Shown: positions 12,350 through 23,268 of the stretch, piece after piece | Layout: each line of letters opens with the position of its first letter | Position numbering within the stretch: the stretch's first letter is position 1 | Source of the DNA: Lytechinus pictus | Lineage: Eukaryota > Echinodermata > Echinoidea > Temnopleuroida > Toxopneustidae | Assembly: GCF_037042905.1 (NCBI RefSeq) | Contig: NC_087251.1 | Coordinates: 36,636,501-36,700,500, forward strand | DNA: 64,000 nucleotides | Direction: 5' to 3' | Notes under the pieces: model-generated | Seen by the model: only the letters and a program-made list of their open reading frames with translations | Told to the model about the DNA's origin: nothing | Databases searched by the model: none | Translations under genes and position numbers: made by a program

Positions 12350-12595
12350 ACCCTGTGATGGTTGAAAAGTGCAACAAGCACATTAGGTAGGGGGAAAACC
12401 TAGACTCTCGCATATATGAAAAGCCCGCCTTGCAGACGTTGCAGTGTATCCCTTCCTTGTATAGCCACATAACTGATGAGGTGGTCTTTTCTTGTTAGAT
12501 CAAATCAAGTAAGGGAGTAATCTGGTATTTATAAATTTTTAATTGAAAAACTCAGTGGAATAATCCTTCCTGTGCATTTTGTAAGCCCGGCATTG

Positions 12596-14073
12596 AAACA
12601 CCTGGGGTGGTATTCTGAAAACGTTCTTATCTTTGTTCTTATCTTTTATCTTATCTCATTGAGATAAGAAGACGCTAAAATAATTGCAAATCGGTATTCT
12701 GAAAATCTTCTTAACGTGTTCTTATCTCTGTAAGGACTGCCTCCTTCTTATCTTCAACACGCCCATTTTAAAGATATTACCAATCAAAATGCGCTTTATA
12801 CTGTCAATATAACCAATAGAAGCGTTCCTTATGTCAAGAGAATATCATGGGCAAAGCGCGTACACTGTTTCTGGCGCATTTTATACGCAATGACTGATTA
12901 TTATTTCGAGACACGTGCACAATAAGGAAAGAAAGAAAGAAAGAAAGAAAGGGAGGGAGGGAGGGAGGGAGGGAGGAAGGAAGGAAGGAAGGAAGGAAGG
13001 AAGGAAGGAAGGAAGATAGAAAGAAAGAAAGTAAGTAAAGAAAAAAAAGTAAATAAAGCAGGTACGAATAAAGAATAAAACAGGAAGAAAGAAAGTAGGT
13101 AAGAAAGGAGACAGAAAAGGGTAAGAATGAAGCAGAAAAAAAAAAAATGAAAGGAACAAAGCAGAAAATAATGAAAGAGTAAACGAAAGAAAGCAAGCAA
13201 AAAGAACTTAAATGAAGAAAAAGAAAGAAAGAAACTTAAAGGAAAAAACGAAAAAAAGGACAAAAAAAAAATCAAAAGGATAAAATGAAGGAATAAAGAA
13301 CTGAAAAACAGAAAAAACGAGTGAAAGAAAAAAAAGAAAGAGAAAAAAAAGGAATAAAAAAATGTAAAAGGTGAAGGAAGAGAGAAAAAAGGAAAATGAA
13401 ACAATGAAAGATAAATTAAAGCAAAAATAAAGACTAAAGAAAGAAATCGAAAGAAAGGTTAATTCAAAGAAAGAAAGAAAAAGAACGAAAAGGGAAAATA
13501 AAAAAGGAAGAAAGATGAAGAATAAATGAAACAAAGTAAAATAAGAATAAAGAAGATATTAAAAAATTCAAAAGAATAAAGCAAAAGATATAAATGAAGA
13601 ATGAAAGAAAGGAAGATAGACAGATAGAAAGGAAAAAAAAGTGAAATAGATAAAGAAAGACAAAAGGATAGAAAAAAAGGTGAAAAACAAAATAAAGGGT
13701 GGATGAAAGAAAGGATGGAAAGAATACATGTTATTACCAGTGGCCATCTTTTTTTAGCAACAAAGAACGCAAAAATCGTGAGATGTGATAACCCTCTAGC
13801 TATCTTAAATATTATCATAAATATCGTAAAAGATAAGAAAGATAAAAGATAAGAACGTTTTCAGAATACCACTTATCTTTATTTTGTTCTTATCTTTTTA
13901 GCGCGCTTTTGTATTATGCGCGTGTAATAAATTTACGCGCTCAGCATAGGATGGAAAGCAAGATAAGAAAAAGATAAGAACGTTTTCAGAATACCAATTT
14001 GAGAACGTGACGTAGATAAGAACAAAATTAAGAATAAGATAAGAACGTTTTCAGAATACCGCCCCTGGCGTTT
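12596..14073. mobile_element. 1.5-kb element with 37-bp terminal inverted repeats
   Basis: Left end (12596-12632) and right end (14037-14073) are inverted copies around 'ggtattctgaaaacgttctt'; I count about three mismatches in 37. The end motif recurs inside: once more near the left end (from 12692) and twice near the right end (13849-13871 and 13974-13996), giving subterminal repeats. The interior is an 800-bp polypurine tract plus AT-rich DNA, with no transposase. This fits a non-autonomous DNA transposon. I see no clear target duplication and cannot name the superfamily. Confidence 0.65.
12925..13722 (+). repeat. ~800-bp polypurine tract (GAAA/GGGA/GGAA and decayed forms)
   Basis: The tract starts with regular (gaaa)n, (ggga)n and (ggaa)n to about 13014, then continues as A- and G-rich sequence with scattered pyrimidines to about 13720. 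It lies inside the inverted-repeat element. Minus-strand open frames of 90-170 codons across it are Phe, Ser and Leu-rich reading of poly-pyrimidine and are not genes. Such tracts can form triplex (H-DNA). Confidence 0.9.
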
Positions 14074-14804
14074 GTGTAAGTTCTTCTTTGTATCTTTATC
14101 AGTTGTACCCATGTGAAATATATGAAAACCAGTTTTCAGGGAAAAAATATCGTACTGAAAATATGTACATTTGTGTAGGATATCGTCTGCTACAGGCATT
14201 ATGATATAGTGTTTGACGTCACCACTTTCCCATTGCATTCGGCAAGAAACGGTGCTTTTCGGAAGTGTTTGTTTTATTAATTTTGAAAAGGAATTTTTCA
14301 AAACATGAGATATGATATGTGTATCTTTTATATAATTGAATCTCTGTTCACCATATCTGGCAGAATATTTTCTCAGATTACAGTTACACATGTATATTGA
14401 AGGTTTGGGGGAATGTTTGCTTACAGAACAAGGAGGGTGCTGAGAAACAAGTGAAAACTTAATCTTGGTATGTTTCTAAGGACATTCACTACAAGTAATT
14501 TTAAAACTAGAATCAACTACATACTTTTGTCCTATAATTATTTTGTGCCTATATATTATACATATATATATTTTTTAAAGTACAAATATTTTGAATGTGG
14601 AACTTGTTTCGGATTCATTGCACATGAGCCAGACTCGGACATGCCGGACTCAGACTCGGAAGGCCAAATCAGACTGACTGGACTCGGAAACATCGCTGAA
14701 TCTTGGGTGGGTGTTATGTAACGAATTTCTAAAATCAGATCGTGGACCAGTCATAAGGTGTGCATATGGTATTCAGGCAATTTATGATATCTTATTTTAC
14801 TCAC
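14074..14804. other. unassigned DNA
   Basis: Open frames at 13933-14391 (-) and 14470-14721 (+) have no recognised motif. A 38-bp block at 14727-14764 (atcagatcgtggaccagtca, then aaggtgtgca) matches the right end of the element at 4934-5325. Confidence 0.4.
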
Positions 14805-14930
14805 CAACTATTTCTGCTTCTTCTCCATCTGTTCCGAAGTCTGTAATAGAGCCTATTCCGGCACCCTTAGCTCTGCGGGAACGTTTGTCCGTTCGATGAC
14901 ATGGATCAGCACAGAGAGGGCGGGCTTTGC
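14805..14930 (-). CDS. candidate internal exon, unknown protein
   Basis: On the minus strand the block lies between an acceptor (…gtggttatcag) and a strong donor (gtgagt, 14799-14804). One frame is open through all 126 bp: it reads 'CADPCHRTDKRSRRAKGAGI' then 'GSITDFGTDGEEAEIVG'. The peptide is basic, then acidic, as in many disordered protein regions; I do not recognise it. The acceptor has a poor pyrimidine tract, which lowers confidence. It may belong with the segment at 14931-15151 or with the exon at 16653-16770. Confidence 0.4.
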
Positions 14931-15151
14931 CTGATAACCACTAGAATAGATACTGTGAATTGTTGACTCTTCCTACACAATTGTTGTTCCAGCCCAAACC
15001 CTGAAACCCAGTTGCAGAACTCTTTGATGAGTGCTTTGAAGTATTCATCCTGTGGAGAGTCCCTTTTGTTTCGCCTTATCCGTCGGATCCTTCTTCTGCT
15101 GTTCTTCTTTGTAAGGCAACCATCTGTAGGGGTTCCAAACCTTCTATTGCC
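14931..15151 (-). CDS. candidate exon or exon part, unknown protein
   Basis: A minus-strand acceptor (cctgtcgacag) precedes base 15151. The frame from there is open to 14906 and includes 'KKNSRRRIRRIRRNKRDSPQ' and 'DEYFKALIKEFCNWVSGFGL', which look like coding text. I find no clear donor before the next candidate exon at 14930, and the two are in different frames. Either a donor is non-standard, a frameshift has occurred, or only one of the two is real. Confidence 0.3.
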
Positions 15152-15311
15152 CTGTCGACAGGAAATAAAGTATTTCAATTAAATTTGATTCAATTCACTC
15201 CTTATTCATTGCAAGCATGTACCAGTATGCATATTCCACTTTGAAACGTATTTTACAGATATTATGGTTGACATACAGTATGATATTACAAAGATTGATA
15301 ATCATAATTAT

Positions 15312-16418
15312 AAGAAGGTGGAATGCCTCTGGCAGTCTTGCTTATATTCATGCATATTTATGCTTATATTAATGCATATTCAATATATATTTGAAAACTA
15401 CATGTAAAATGAATTTAAAAAATAGAGAAAAAACCTTTTACTTGATAATAAAATCTTAAAGTGATTGGTTAACATTGGTTTGACTTTTAAAAATCTGAGC
15501 TAGAAGGTCACACTTGTCACCTGTGTCTGTGATATGTTACAAAAATGAAGCCCAGAAAAAATTGTTTTCGAAAATAATTATTTAGTGCTTCAAAAATTGA
15601 AATATAAAGTGACCGAAAACACCATCTTAATTTCATCCCATACACTTATGTGTACTATTTAGGCGTCTATAAGACACCTATTTACAAAATCGGGGTTTGC
15701 CTTGTAGTTTAAGCTTTTCATTCTCAATAATGGTTGTTTTCAGGGTTTATTAGTTCTAATACATGCACTTGTACACATGTTTCATCTTGGTTTGAGAATT
15801 TTTTAAATCGGCTGCTCACAAAGTTAAACAATACCTTTAAGTTCATTAAAAATCTCAAATTACATAATTTGACCTTGACTCAGAAACTTGTTTTCCATTT
15901 CATACATACATATAATGTGAGTAGGCCTACATATTTCTTGTTACAATAATGAACAACATATCAAGTCTCATCCAAGTTAATTCATCTGGAATGACCACTG
16001 ACCTTGACCTAGTAACCTGAAATTATTCATCTAATTTCTGATACCTGTTAACCACTATGTCTATGTTATTCTGACTGATGATTTTAAAATCTTTAAAATT
16101 GAAAATCCTAACTTCTGGTTAATTTCCTTTTTCTAATATTAGTTTACTGACCCCCAAATGACTTTTAACCTTCAAGTTCACTTAGTGATTCATCCATTTG
16201 CCATTAAACATTTCATAGCTATCATATTAAAGTTTAATGGAATAGGGACTTATACTTTCAAAATCATCCTGAAAATTCAAAATCTTAACCTCAAGTTTCT
16301 AATATTAATACTTATTAATATTTGAACTGGTCAACAGTTCAAATTTCAGTGTTGATGACGCCACTGTCGACGTACAAAAAGCAGGCAGTCTCGCTCTGCT
16401 ATGCAGGCGAGACAAAAA
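15312..16418 (+). repeat. TGACCT-rich dispersed repeat, copy B (diverged)
   Basis: This copy begins aggtggaatgcctctggcag and ends tatgcaggcgagacaaaaac. The interior is much more diverged than in copies A, C, D and E: scattered 'gaccttgacctagtaacctg' and 'aacttctggttaa' are left, and the GCC run is gone. It is an old member of the family. Confidence 0.6.
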
Positions 16419-16652
16419 CGACACAAAACTGCTCTCAATTTGAATTTTTAAAACTTGTTTACCACATAAGAAAAATGAGGTAAAACAAAACAAACTTGTT
16501 TTTTTTTAAATTCAAATAAGACAACTAGGTATACCTGATTGTAAAACTACCCTCCAGTTGGAGATAACTGGGGCTGGAGTCAATGCAAAAATGTGTATTA
16601 ACATTATACTGAAATTTAATCATGTTCAACAACTCAAGAGTGAAGACCTTAC
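16419..16652. other. unassigned DNA
   Basis: AT-rich sequence between copy B and the exon candidate; nothing recognised. Confidence 0.4.
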
Positions 16653-16770
16653 CTATCTGTGTTGGAATAGTGGAGCAGCAGTAAAATCCATGACATCATC
16701 CTGGACACTGATCCTTCACTCTGATCGTCAAACTTCATGTTGAAAAGTTGCTTAGCAAAAGCAACACACT
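16653..16770 (-). CDS. candidate internal exon, unknown conserved-looking protein
   Basis: On the minus strand a 118-bp block lies between an acceptor (tttatgacag) and a donor (gtaagg). The open frame has two bases of a split codon, then 'CVAFAKQLFNMKFDDQSEGS' and 'VSRMMSWILLLLHYSNTD', then two bases of the next split codon. The mix of amphipathic and hydrophobic residues reads like part of a helical protein. I cannot name the family. Both splice sites are good and there is no stop, so this is the best exon candidate in the left half. The plus-strand frame at 16558-16743 overlaps it and is its shadow. Confidence 0.5.
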
Positions 16771-17300
16771 CTGTCATAAATGATTAAAAAAAGGTCAATT
16801 ACTAGGGAATTCTCAAAACATAAAGCTTCCTTCTTGATCACAGGGCCGACTGATAAACCAAACCTGCCCATGTACACTGTAAAATTTAGAATTGTGAAGG
16901 CCTACACATGTTGTCGGCGGTCATCCGAACCATCGTATCCACATACGACGGTGCAAACCCATTTCAGAGAAAATCGACTTCAAAGTTTACTATAAATGTC
17001 ACACTTAGTTCTCCAGCCTTACAACATATTCATTGCTAGAAAAATGTATGGTTGGAAAGACTAAGACGATTGCTTGACATTGGTATCCTTATTTTTACAC
17101 AAAACCAAGGATCAGAGAAAATATCGCAAAAGAGCTCTATGCTTATAATTTCGGTTTGAGCGGTTTAGATTTCCCCTGTACAAAAACGCTACATAGGGGA
17201 TACAACAACCCTGACCGCGATTTCAATGCGCGCGGTCAGTCAAAACGTTGTATCGCTCTGCTACAGTACGTGTTTCCAATGGGGTTTGCGCATTTTATTA
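16771..17300. other. unassigned DNA
   Basis: No supportable gene or repeat. A short open frame at 16780-16995 (+) has no recognised feature. Confidence 0.4.
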
Positions 17301-18269
17301 ACAAGTGGAATGCCTCTGGCCGTCTCACCTGCATCACGCAATTCAATATAGCAGCAGTGCTGATTTTGAAAACTACTATAACTCGCACAAGATGTTCAGT
17401 GATACTTGGTTACTCTTATTTCCACGTTTTATGAACTAGACCAATACACTTATAGAGATATGATGGCAATTCAACAAATACCCCCAACATGGCCAAAGTT
17501 CTTTGACCTTACATGACCTTTGACCTTGATCATGTGACCTGAAACTTGCACAGGATGTTCAGTGATACTTGATTACTATTATGTCCAAGTTTTATGAACT
17601 AGACCAACACACTTTCAAATTTATGGCTGTAATTCAACAAATACCCCAATTTGGCCAAAGTTCATTGACCCTAAATGACCTTTGACCTTGATCATGTGAC
17701 CTGAAACTTGCACAGGATGTTCAGTAATACTTGATTACTATTATGTCCAAGTTTCATGAATCAGATCCATAAACTTTCAAAGTTATGATGGTAATTCAAC
17801 AGATACCCCCAATTCGGCCAAAGTTCATTGACCCTAAATGACCTTTGACCTTGGTCATGTGACGTGAAACTCATGCAGGATGTTCAGTGATACTTGATTA
17901 ACCTTATGTATAAGTTTCATGAACTAGGTCCATATATTTTCTAAGTTATGATGACATTTCAAAAACTTAACCTTAGGTTAAGATTTTGATGTTGATTCCC
18001 CCAACATGGTCTAAGTTCATTGACCCTAAATGACCTTTGACCTTGGTCATGTGACATGAAACTCAGGCAGGATGTTCAGTAATACTTGATTAACCTTATG
18101 GCCAAGTTTCATGAACTAGGTCCATATACTTTCTAAGTTATGCTGTCATTTCAAAAACTTAACCTCAGGTTAAGATTTGGTGTTGACGCCGCCGCCGCCG
18201 TCGCCGCCGCCGCCGCCGTCGGAAAAGCGGCGCCTATAGTCTCACTCTGCTATGCAGGTGAGACAAAAA
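17301..18269 (+). repeat. TGACCT-rich dispersed repeat, copy C
   Basis: Starts acaagtggaatgcctctggc and ends tatgcaggtgagacaaaaac. It has four internal ~165-bp units with intact 'tgacctttgacctt' at about 17514, 17677, 17839 and 18029, and the small hairpin cttaaccttaggttaag. The GCC run (18187-18220) precedes ggaaaagcggcgcctatag. Terminal inverted 13-mers are GTCTCACCTGCAT (17322-17334) and ATGCAGGTGAGAC (18252-18264); they differ from copy A at one base, and the change is complementary at both ends. Confidence 0.8.
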
Positions 18270-18952
18270 CTTGATTTCCCCCTAGTTCATCGTTTTTTTT
18301 TTATGACTGGCCGTCTTCCTAGTCTTGTGATAAACCCTGATATCTTTACTTGGGCACTCGATTGGTGTCGGCACTTGACAGGTGAATGATATTTCTCATG
18401 GGAGTGGAAAGAAGTCACCAGCGCTGACGAAATAAACGGCAGTGAATGGAAATGCCGAAATCATAATAAATGAAAACAATCCTTGCAAACAAGGATGCAT
18501 CCCCCTTTTGAATTGATATTACTCTGTGTGTGTCTACATGTATACAGACTAATCCACATGAGTATGGCAGTGGATCATATTGCTAAACACATTTCATAAA
18601 TTTAATAATATCAAACACAACATTTGTTATCTTAAAATTCTTACTCTTACTCTTCTTCGGTTTGGGACCCTCATACCAAAGAGCTTATCTCTAAGACTGA
18701 AATGGTTCAGCGGCGTGCAGCTATAGATTTATAAAAGGTGATTACGACTGACAGAGCAGTGTCACACAAATGATGAAAGAACTACGGTAGCAGTCTCTTC
18801 ATAAACGACGAGCTCACAACAAAGTCATCATGATGTACAGAATTGTACAGCTGCACCACCTTTCCTGTCAACTTTTTAGCACCTCTCTTCACAAGAAAAA
18901 TGTTTTGGTTACTTGAAAATTGCAGGCCTATCGTATTTAAAAAAAAAGAAAA
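18270..18952. other. unassigned DNA
   Basis: A segment near 18553 (gagtatggcagtggatcata) resembles 21845-21870, so an old element fragment may lie here. Otherwise nothing recognised. Confidence 0.35.
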
Positions 18953-19215
18953 AAGGAAGCCCGATGGTGGCGCTAATAAATTTCACAGCCTACATTCAGC
19001 TCCTCGGTAATTTTATAACTGTGTCTAAATTCTTTGAATGCGCAATTCTTATGATTACTTGATAAAATATGGGCACTGATAAAATAAATGAAATATCTTC
19101 AAAAACATAATTTAAGATCATTATTGGTGATAACACTTTTCTGCAAATAATGATGGCTAATCTAAAAAATCTTAGAAGATCTACCTTGACCAAAACCAGC
19201 AGTGCAGTACAAGCT
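18953..19215 (+). repeat. dispersed repeat, copy 1 of 2
   Basis: The block with ggtggcgctaataaatttca, then cagctcctcggtaatttta and aactgtgtctaaattctttg, recurs at 22980-23268 in the same order and orientation at roughly 85-90% identity. No coding capacity is evident. Confidence 0.7.
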
Positions 19216-19225
19216 TTATTTTTAA

Positions 19226-19821
19226 AGGACAAGTTCACCCCAACCAAAAGTGGATTTGAATAAAAAGAGAAAAATCCAAAAAGCGCAACACTAAAATTTC
19301 ATCAAAATCGGATGGAAAATTAGAAAGTTATGACATTTTAAAGTTTAATTAATTTCACAAAATAGTTATATTCACATCCTGGTTAGTATGCAAATGACGG
19401 AACTGATGACATCACACACTCACTACCGTATTTCTTTTGTATTTTATAATATGAAATATTCTAATTTTCTCCTCATTGTCCTGTGAAACAAAGTTTTATT
19501 TAGTACTGAACATGTTGAATTACCATTGTTTAACATTTTATGGTTCAGTCAAGTTGGTCTTTATTGTCAAATCTGTAAAAACCTAAATATTGTATGATTC
19601 AATCAATAAAAAACAAAAGAAATAGTGAGTGAGGGACATCATCTATTATCCAGTCTCATTTGCATGTGACAAAATTTGGGGAAAATAAGCAAAACTTTAA
19701 AATGTCATAACTTTCTTATTTTACATCCGATTTTTATGAAATTTTCAGCATTTATGCTTGTCTGATTTTTCTTTCTTGATTCGAATCAACATTTTTCTGC
19801 TCTGAGGCACTTGTTCACTGC
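19226..19821. mobile_element. palindromic TTAA-type MITE, ~600 bp
   Basis: The left side begins TTAA (19222-19225) then aggacaagttcaccccaacc. Its first ~140 bp return in inverse order at the right, where the reverse complement reads 'aaaatcggatgtaaaataag' and 'aaagttatgacattttaaag'. The right terminus is degenerate. A long stem with a central loop and no coding capacity marks a foldback MITE. It resembles in design, but not in sequence, the MITEs inside the LINE at 30.9 and 33.4 kb. Differences between its arms show no strand bias. Confidence 0.65.
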
Positions 19822-20274
19822 AACCACCCTGCCTGTCGGGAATCTACAGGTTGGACTATGGCATGCCAATGCTGTACAGAGCACACACCTTAAAAAATGA
19901 TTAAAATATCACTTTTGTGACCAAAATTACTAATTTCCGTACAGTTGCAAATTTATTTTTCATTAGTAACTTGGGAATAATTTTTGTATTCACTAGAGCG
20001 CTCAAAAACTTGAATTTTTGGCATATTTTTGTGTACGCCCTCTATTGGTGGAAAATAATATGGCAAGAAAATTTTCATTTTTTAATCTCTATTTTTAATT
20101 AAGAAAAAAATAATTTAAAGTTTCTAATCAAATTTACTTAAGGGCCAAGTTGTATGACGAATAGGTGTAATGGAAACTGTCAGTGTAAAAAAATCAAGCA
20201 TTTGTCCCAAAGAAAAAGAGAAAATAAGCCAAACATTGCCATCCTTATTTTGCCACACATGGAGATATAACTGA
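19822..20274. other. unassigned AT-rich DNA
   Basis: AT-rich, with a short open frame at 19917-20102 that I cannot support. Confidence 0.4.
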
Positions 20275-21090
20275 GAACAAGGTTATATCATAACCTTGTT
20301 CATTGAATGAGTGCTCTGAGGCACCCATGGGTACATTACCGCCGCCGTGCACAGGATAACCGCTGGCACGGCACTTGCAATAAGTTTTTTATTCTTATGT
20401 AAAAATTAGAAATTTATCTACATTTTACATGAAGTAAGCTTTGGATATGAAACTTACCAAACGATATGAAGCCAATTTCAATTCCTCTCTGTCTTTCTGG
20501 TACTTTATATCGATGATTTGTCTTAAAGTCGAAGCAGGCATGGCGCCGATTCGATGGTTCTCTCTATACGCACAGAGAGGGCGCGCGATATTATTTAATA
20601 AACTTGCTTGTTTACGTCGTTTACGTCAGATCAGCTGTACTGCTGGTTGCGTTCTAGGCGCTCCGCATTTTTTTCGCTGTTCAGCGTTATTTTATGATGT
20701 AGCGCCATCAGCGATTATACGTGACATGCAACCTGTTGATTTTTGGTACAATTTTTATGCGCCGGCGACTTGAATCTAGACTGTTCGATAGGAAAAATTC
20801 GCATTTCGATTGTTGTTTGCGTAATTTCCACCGCAGTATAAAGGATGACTAAGGATGGATCGAACGAAGTATCGTGGTTGAGATTTGGAGGTAAGCGATA
20901 AAAACACTTTTATAAATAATTTCTAATTCCTTTTTACAATGAACTTAAATCATACGATCAAGATTAACATAGTGGAAAAATATTGAAAGGTTTGGCGTGT
21001 TTTAGTCCCTCACATTCGTGTGATGAATGAAAACGTCAAAACGCACTATGAAATCACATGCGTTGTGCGAGGTTGGTATACTAACCTCGC
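20275..21090 (+). repeat. hairpin-bounded module, copy 1
   Basis: The module starts with a hairpin (gaacaaggttat / ataaccttgttc, 20275-20301) and ends with another (gcgaggttggta / tactaacctcgc, 21067-21090). Its interior is nearly the same as the copy at 27238-27999, from 'ggataaccgctggcacggca' through 'ctctctatacgcacagagag' to 'tgagatttggaggtaagc'. It could be the promoter and first exon of a duplicated gene: an ATG at 20845 opens 'MTKDGSNEVSWLRFG', which runs into a good donor (gtaagc, 20891). It could equally be a mobile element. The 110-codon frame at 20441-20773 is conserved in copy 2 only as far as identity carries it. Confidence 0.55.
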
Positions 21091-21231
21091 ATGTTGTGTG
21101 AGTGGCTCTGAGGTGGACTTGACCTTTAAGAAGATCTGTCAATGTATTGTTTGCCGTTGAGGGTGTTCTTTTATATAAGAATTACACAGATACCCGTATG
21201 CGTAGTTGTAGACAAGTCAGGGGGCACTGAG
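21091..21231. other. spacer between hairpin module and 8-bp-TSD MITE
   Basis: Unassigned sequence. It ends with GCACTGAG (21224-21231), the left target duplication of the following element. Confidence 0.4.
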
Positions 21232-21780
21232 GGCGCTAATGCAGTTTCGCACCGGCCGATTACCAGCATACCTCATCACCAATGTCATGACAAGTTTCTC
21301 AGTCACATTTCGAGGTCAATATACCCACCTCTTTTCCAAATATCGCGATCGGGAACGGCTGTATTTCAGCTTTGATCTCGATGTCGTTGTTCGAATCCTC
21401 AGACATCACTTCGCAGATCGCTTGGATTCGCCGTAATGTTGATATGGACTAAATTTATGCGACCAAAAGATTCGCCTGTAGCATGCTGGCAGTTTGTTCG
21501 CCACATGTTCGCATGATTTGGTTGCTAACTTCAGTCAGTCCATATCAACATTACGGCGCACGGCGAATCCAAGCGATCCGGGAAGTGATGTCTGAGGATT
21601 CGAACAACGACATCAAATGATCAAGATCAAAGCTGAAATACAGCCGTTCCCGATATTTGGAAAAGAGGTGGGAATATATTGACCTTGAAATGTGACTGAG
21701 AGACTTGTCATGATATTTGGGAACAAATATTGGTGATGAGGTATGCTGGTAATTGGCCGGTGCGAAACTGCATTAGCGCC
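21232..21780. mobile_element. 549-bp palindromic MITE with 8-bp target duplication
   Basis: The ends are GGCGCTAATG and CATTAGCGCC, flanked by exact GCACTGAG on both sides (21224-21231 and 21781-21788). The arms (about 21232-21450 and 21538-21780) are inverted copies through 'gcagtttcgcaccggcc', 'ggaacggctgtatttcagct' and 'aatgttgatatggact', with a loop of about 85 bp. An 8-bp duplication is typical of hAT and a few other superfamilies. The open frames at 21142-21375 and 21239-21436 fall in the left arm and are not genes. Confidence 0.8.
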
Positions 21781-21835
21781 GCACTGAGCAGTGCAGTCAG
21801 ACTTGGAACCCTAATCATATCACCACTCACACTTG

Positions 21836-22756
21836 TACGAGGTTAGTATGGCAGTGTATCCTATTGCCGGACACCTTTATTTCAGTGCTTTAAAAATGAC
21901 AACTAGAGGAAATACAATCAAGAAAAATTCACACTTGCTATTCCAAATATTATGAAAATTATGAATGTGATAAAATTATTTTATATTTACCAACCATTTT
22001 CTTTGCATCGCACTTGCTGCATACCCCTCCACGAAAAACAATTATTTTCGTGCGCGACAAATTACATCATGATTCCGGACGCGCGCCGGACGGGTATAGA
22101 TATCCTTGATTATCGATGTAAGAACAAATTTGTGTGATTTTTTTGTTCTTATATCATATCAAGAGTAAATTATAAGTTTTCATTTGCTTTTTTATATCGA
22201 ATCTGAGCAGATGTTGCTAATAAATTCGTGTTTGATAACTTATTTTGTTTTTTCTTGTTAGCTGCATGTTCCATGGCACTTTCCAATAATAATATGCTCG
22301 CGTTCGTATCGTGACGCTCATCAAGTTCTATCGATGCGCTGCCGATCGACGGCTCTACTCACGGTAAACCTCGCAAACGGGTACCTTGAGAACTAGCCGT
22401 AGACGATCACCCGCAATACACCACACCTCATCATTCGATCGAAGGAGTGGACGAGATTGAAATTCGGCAAATCAGGCCCATATTTCCATTAGAAAATATA
22501 TCAATTGTTAATGCAAAACTATGTTATATGATATTTTAAGCATTTTCTGTCATTTTAGAGATAAATAAGGTAAAAGTTGGATTTTTGGGCCTTGTTTTTG
22601 CAATCTTGTTCTATGTATTGCTCTGTGAAATTGAATTGCGAAAGTCTTGAGGTACGAAATTGTTTTCGAACGCAGTAATATGCGCGTCCGGAATCATAAT
22701 AGTGTCCGGTAATACAATACGTGACTAAAAACTGACTATATATTAACCTCGTACAC
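21836..22756. mobile_element. probable inverted-repeat element with 'acgaggtta' ends
   Basis: The left edge reads tacgaggttagtatggcagt, then attgccggacac; the right edge in reverse complement reads tacgaggttaatatatagtc, then attaccggacac. A second inverted pair lies inside: gattccggacgcgcg (about 22071) against its inverse at about 22683-22697. The end motif gaggtta is shared with the hairpins that bound the modules at 20.3 and 27.2 kb. No transposase and no clear duplication. Confidence 0.45.
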
Positions 22757-22979
22757 CGAACCCTGTTTGACCCTTGATTTCTAAGTAGTCGGCAAACATC
22801 GCTTCATTGCTGAAGTAATATTTGCCGAAACTCCTTCTCGCTACTCACCGGGGCTCTTTCCGGTAAGTAGCAATACATTAAAGAATTTAAAATGTAATTT
22901 GAATATAATAATCGGTCAAAAAGAGCAAATTTCGCTTACCTCGGCCTCGAAAGTAACTTCGCTTATCTCTTCTACGGAA
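22757..22979. other. unassigned DNA
   Basis: Nothing recognised apart from a donor-like ggtaagtagc near 22862. Confidence 0.35.
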
Positions 22980-23268
22980 ATACAAGGAGGCCCGTTGGTG
23001 GCGCTAATAAATTTCACAACCTTGATTCAGCTCCTCGGTAATTTTATAACTGTGTCTAAATTCTTTGAATGCGCAATTCTTATGATTAATTTACTAATTA
23101 TGGGCACCAATAAATGAAATACCTTCAAACATGTCAAAAACATAATTCAAGATTATTATTGGCAATGATAACACTTTTCTGCAATTAATTTAAAACGATG
23201 ACTAATAATGAAAAATTGAAAAAAATATACGTGCCTGGAACGAAACCAGCAGTACAGGCTTTAACGAG
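22980..23268 (+). repeat. dispersed repeat, copy 2 of 2
   Basis: Matches 18953-19215 with the same landmarks (ggtggcgctaataaatttca, aactgtgtctaaattctttg, aaaccagcagtacaggcttt). Small insertions and substitutions distinguish the two. The frame at 22899-23117 is not conserved with copy 1. Confidence 0.7.

Noticed and set aside
12834..13818. Several minus-strand open frames of 90-170 codons
   Set aside because: They are Phe/Ser/Leu-rich readings of a polypurine tract in all frames, with no domain or start context.
19226..19821. A-to-G hypermutation in the other palindromic MITE
   Set aside because: Comparison of its two arms shows mixed changes with no strand bias, so it serves as a contrast rather than a second case.
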